A stretch of DNA of 64,000 nt, from assembly GCA_030537145.1 (NCBI GenBank), contig JAUNON010000004.1, positions 6,513-70,512 of the forward strand, read 5' to 3'. Position numbers and translations under genes: made by a program. Shown piece after piece: positions 63,271 through 64,000 of this stretch. The notes under the pieces are model-generated. The model did no database searches and was not told the origin of the DNA. It saw only the letters and a program-made list of their open reading frames with translations. Position 1 is the first letter of the stretch. Each line of letters begins with the position of its first letter. Origin of the DNA: Lachnospiraceae bacterium. Lineage in GTDB: Bacteria; Bacillota; Clostridia; Lachnospirales; Lachnospiraceae.

Positions 63271-63272
63271 GA

Positions 63273-64000
63273 TCAAACCTTTCTGGCCGTTACAGACACC
63301 CATTCTCCCTGATGCGTAACCTCCACGACCTCCAGACCGGCAGCCCTTACTGCTTTCACCACCGTCTCTTCCTTCTCGTCAATAATCCCGGAAGTAATAT
63401 AAATGCCGCCCTTTTTCATCTGGTGAACGATCACAGGGGTCAGAGGAACCAGCACATCCGCCAGGATATTGGCAGTCACAATGTCATACCTTTCATAGCC
63501 TGCCGCATCCTGCACCGCCTTGTCATCAATGATATTGCCGATCATCACGTCCATGGCGCCCTCCGGAATCTGATTGGCCTCCAGATTTTCTTTTGCGGCA
63601 GAGATCGCACAGGGGTCCAGATCCGTCCCCAGCGCATGCCTTGCTCCCAGCTTCAGGGCAACAATGGACAGAATGCCGCTTCCGGTGCCCACATCCAGCA
63701 GCTGTGTATCCTCTGTCACATATTTTTTCAACTGGCGCATACAAAGCTGGGTCGTCTCATGCATACCGGTGCCAAACGCCGTGCCCGGATCAATATGGAT
63801 CACCATCTTGTCCCTATCCTCCGGCTTCATCTCCTCCCAGGATGGAATGATCAGGATATCGTCCACATAAAACTGATGAAAATACTGCTTCCAGTTATTG
63901 ATCCAATCCTTATCCTCCGTCTGTGACTCCTCAATCGTACCTGCTCCAATATCCATAAACCGGCGCAGATCGTCCAGCTCTTCTCTTACCCGCTTCAGAA
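63273..64000 (-). CDS. prmA: Ribosomal protein L11 methyltransferase (5' end outside the window)
   Basis: Methylates ribosomal protein L11. The visible part of 242 codons holds the catalytic half: GTAFGTGMHETTQLCM, the SAM motif LLDVGTGSGILSIVALKLGA, and VTANILADVLVPL, the NxxxxxLxxL motif. The frame stays open through the window edge (about ...LKRVREELDDLRRFMDIGA), so the first 60-70 residues are missing. First in the prmA-rsmE-desulfurase-thiI series. Confidence 0.95.
   Translation of the reverse strand, partial: LKRVREELDDLRRFMDIGAGTIEESQTEDKDWINNWKQYFHQFYVDDILIIPSWEEMKPEDRDKMVIHIDPGTAFGTGMHETTQLCMRQLKKYVTEDTQLLDVGTGSGILSIVALKLGARHALGTDLDPCAISAAKENLEANQIPEGAMDVMIGNIIDDKAVQDAAGYERYDIVTANILADVLVPLTPVIVHQMKKGGIYITSGIIDEKEETVVKAVRAAGLEVVEVTHQGEWVSVTARKV

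Overview
The window looks like chromosomal DNA from a spore-forming, Gram-positive Clostridia bacterium, most likely a gut Lachnospiraceae. The reasons are a SigK-type sporulation sigma factor, CodY, a tyrosine T-box leader, a CIRCE/HrcA-controlled groESL operon, RNase J, IreB, and a single-membrane set of ABC transporters. No rRNA, phage, transposase or CRISPR array was seen. Almost all genes read on the minus strand, except a small block at 10.8-14.4 kb and one small gene at 59.5 kb.

Layout. 0-8 kb: a D,D-carboxypeptidase, cardiolipin synthase, rpsU, alaS and tyrS (with T-box). 8-10.7 kb: an operon of a precorrin-2 dehydrogenase-like protein, a membrane-anchored MutS homologue and RNase HI. 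10.8-14.4 kb (plus strand): a YtrA-type GntR regulator with its ABC exporter, DAHP synthase and an orphan HicB. 14.4-24.4 kb: a carbohydrate locus with LacI regulator, solute-binding protein, MalF/MalG-type permeases, a TraX-like membrane protein, a GH42 beta-galactosidase and an M3 peptidase. The gene set resembles the Bacillus gan (galacto-oligosaccharide) locus more than a maltose locus. 24.5-25.2 kb: two identical tRNA-Gly(GCC) genes and several repeats. 25.2-32.6 kb: PepF, a HEAT-THUMP-methyltransferase fusion, an anchored amidase, guaB and two unknown membrane proteins. 32.7-41 kb: groESL, codY, topA, dprA and comM.

41.3-49.4 kb is the most striking region. It holds a complete sugar-sensing and import system: a membrane-anchored periplasmic-binding-protein paralogue, a NarX-type histidine kinase, a LuxR-type response regulator, a second anchored solute-binding protein, and then a ribose-type ABC transporter. 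The transporter's own binding protein is clearly related to the anchored sensor copy. 49.4-64 kb: phosphopantetheinyl transferase, sigK, a Na/phosphate cotransporter, a tRNA-modification pair (U32 protein and TrmR-like methyltransferase), YlbF, RNase J, a DUF1292/RuvX/IreB/MtaB cluster, a Crh-like HPr protein without the catalytic histidine, and the PrmA-RsmE-cysteine desulfurase-ThiI operon, cut by the window edge.

Three families of short dispersed repeats run through the intergenic spaces: a composite three-hairpin element, a 163-208 bp element with 10-bp terminal inverted repeats, and a terminator family sharing a GGCTGCCGC stem. Several lie directly between regulatory signals and genes, or at the stop codons of genes. 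Coordinates and motifs were read by eye; no homology search was possible.
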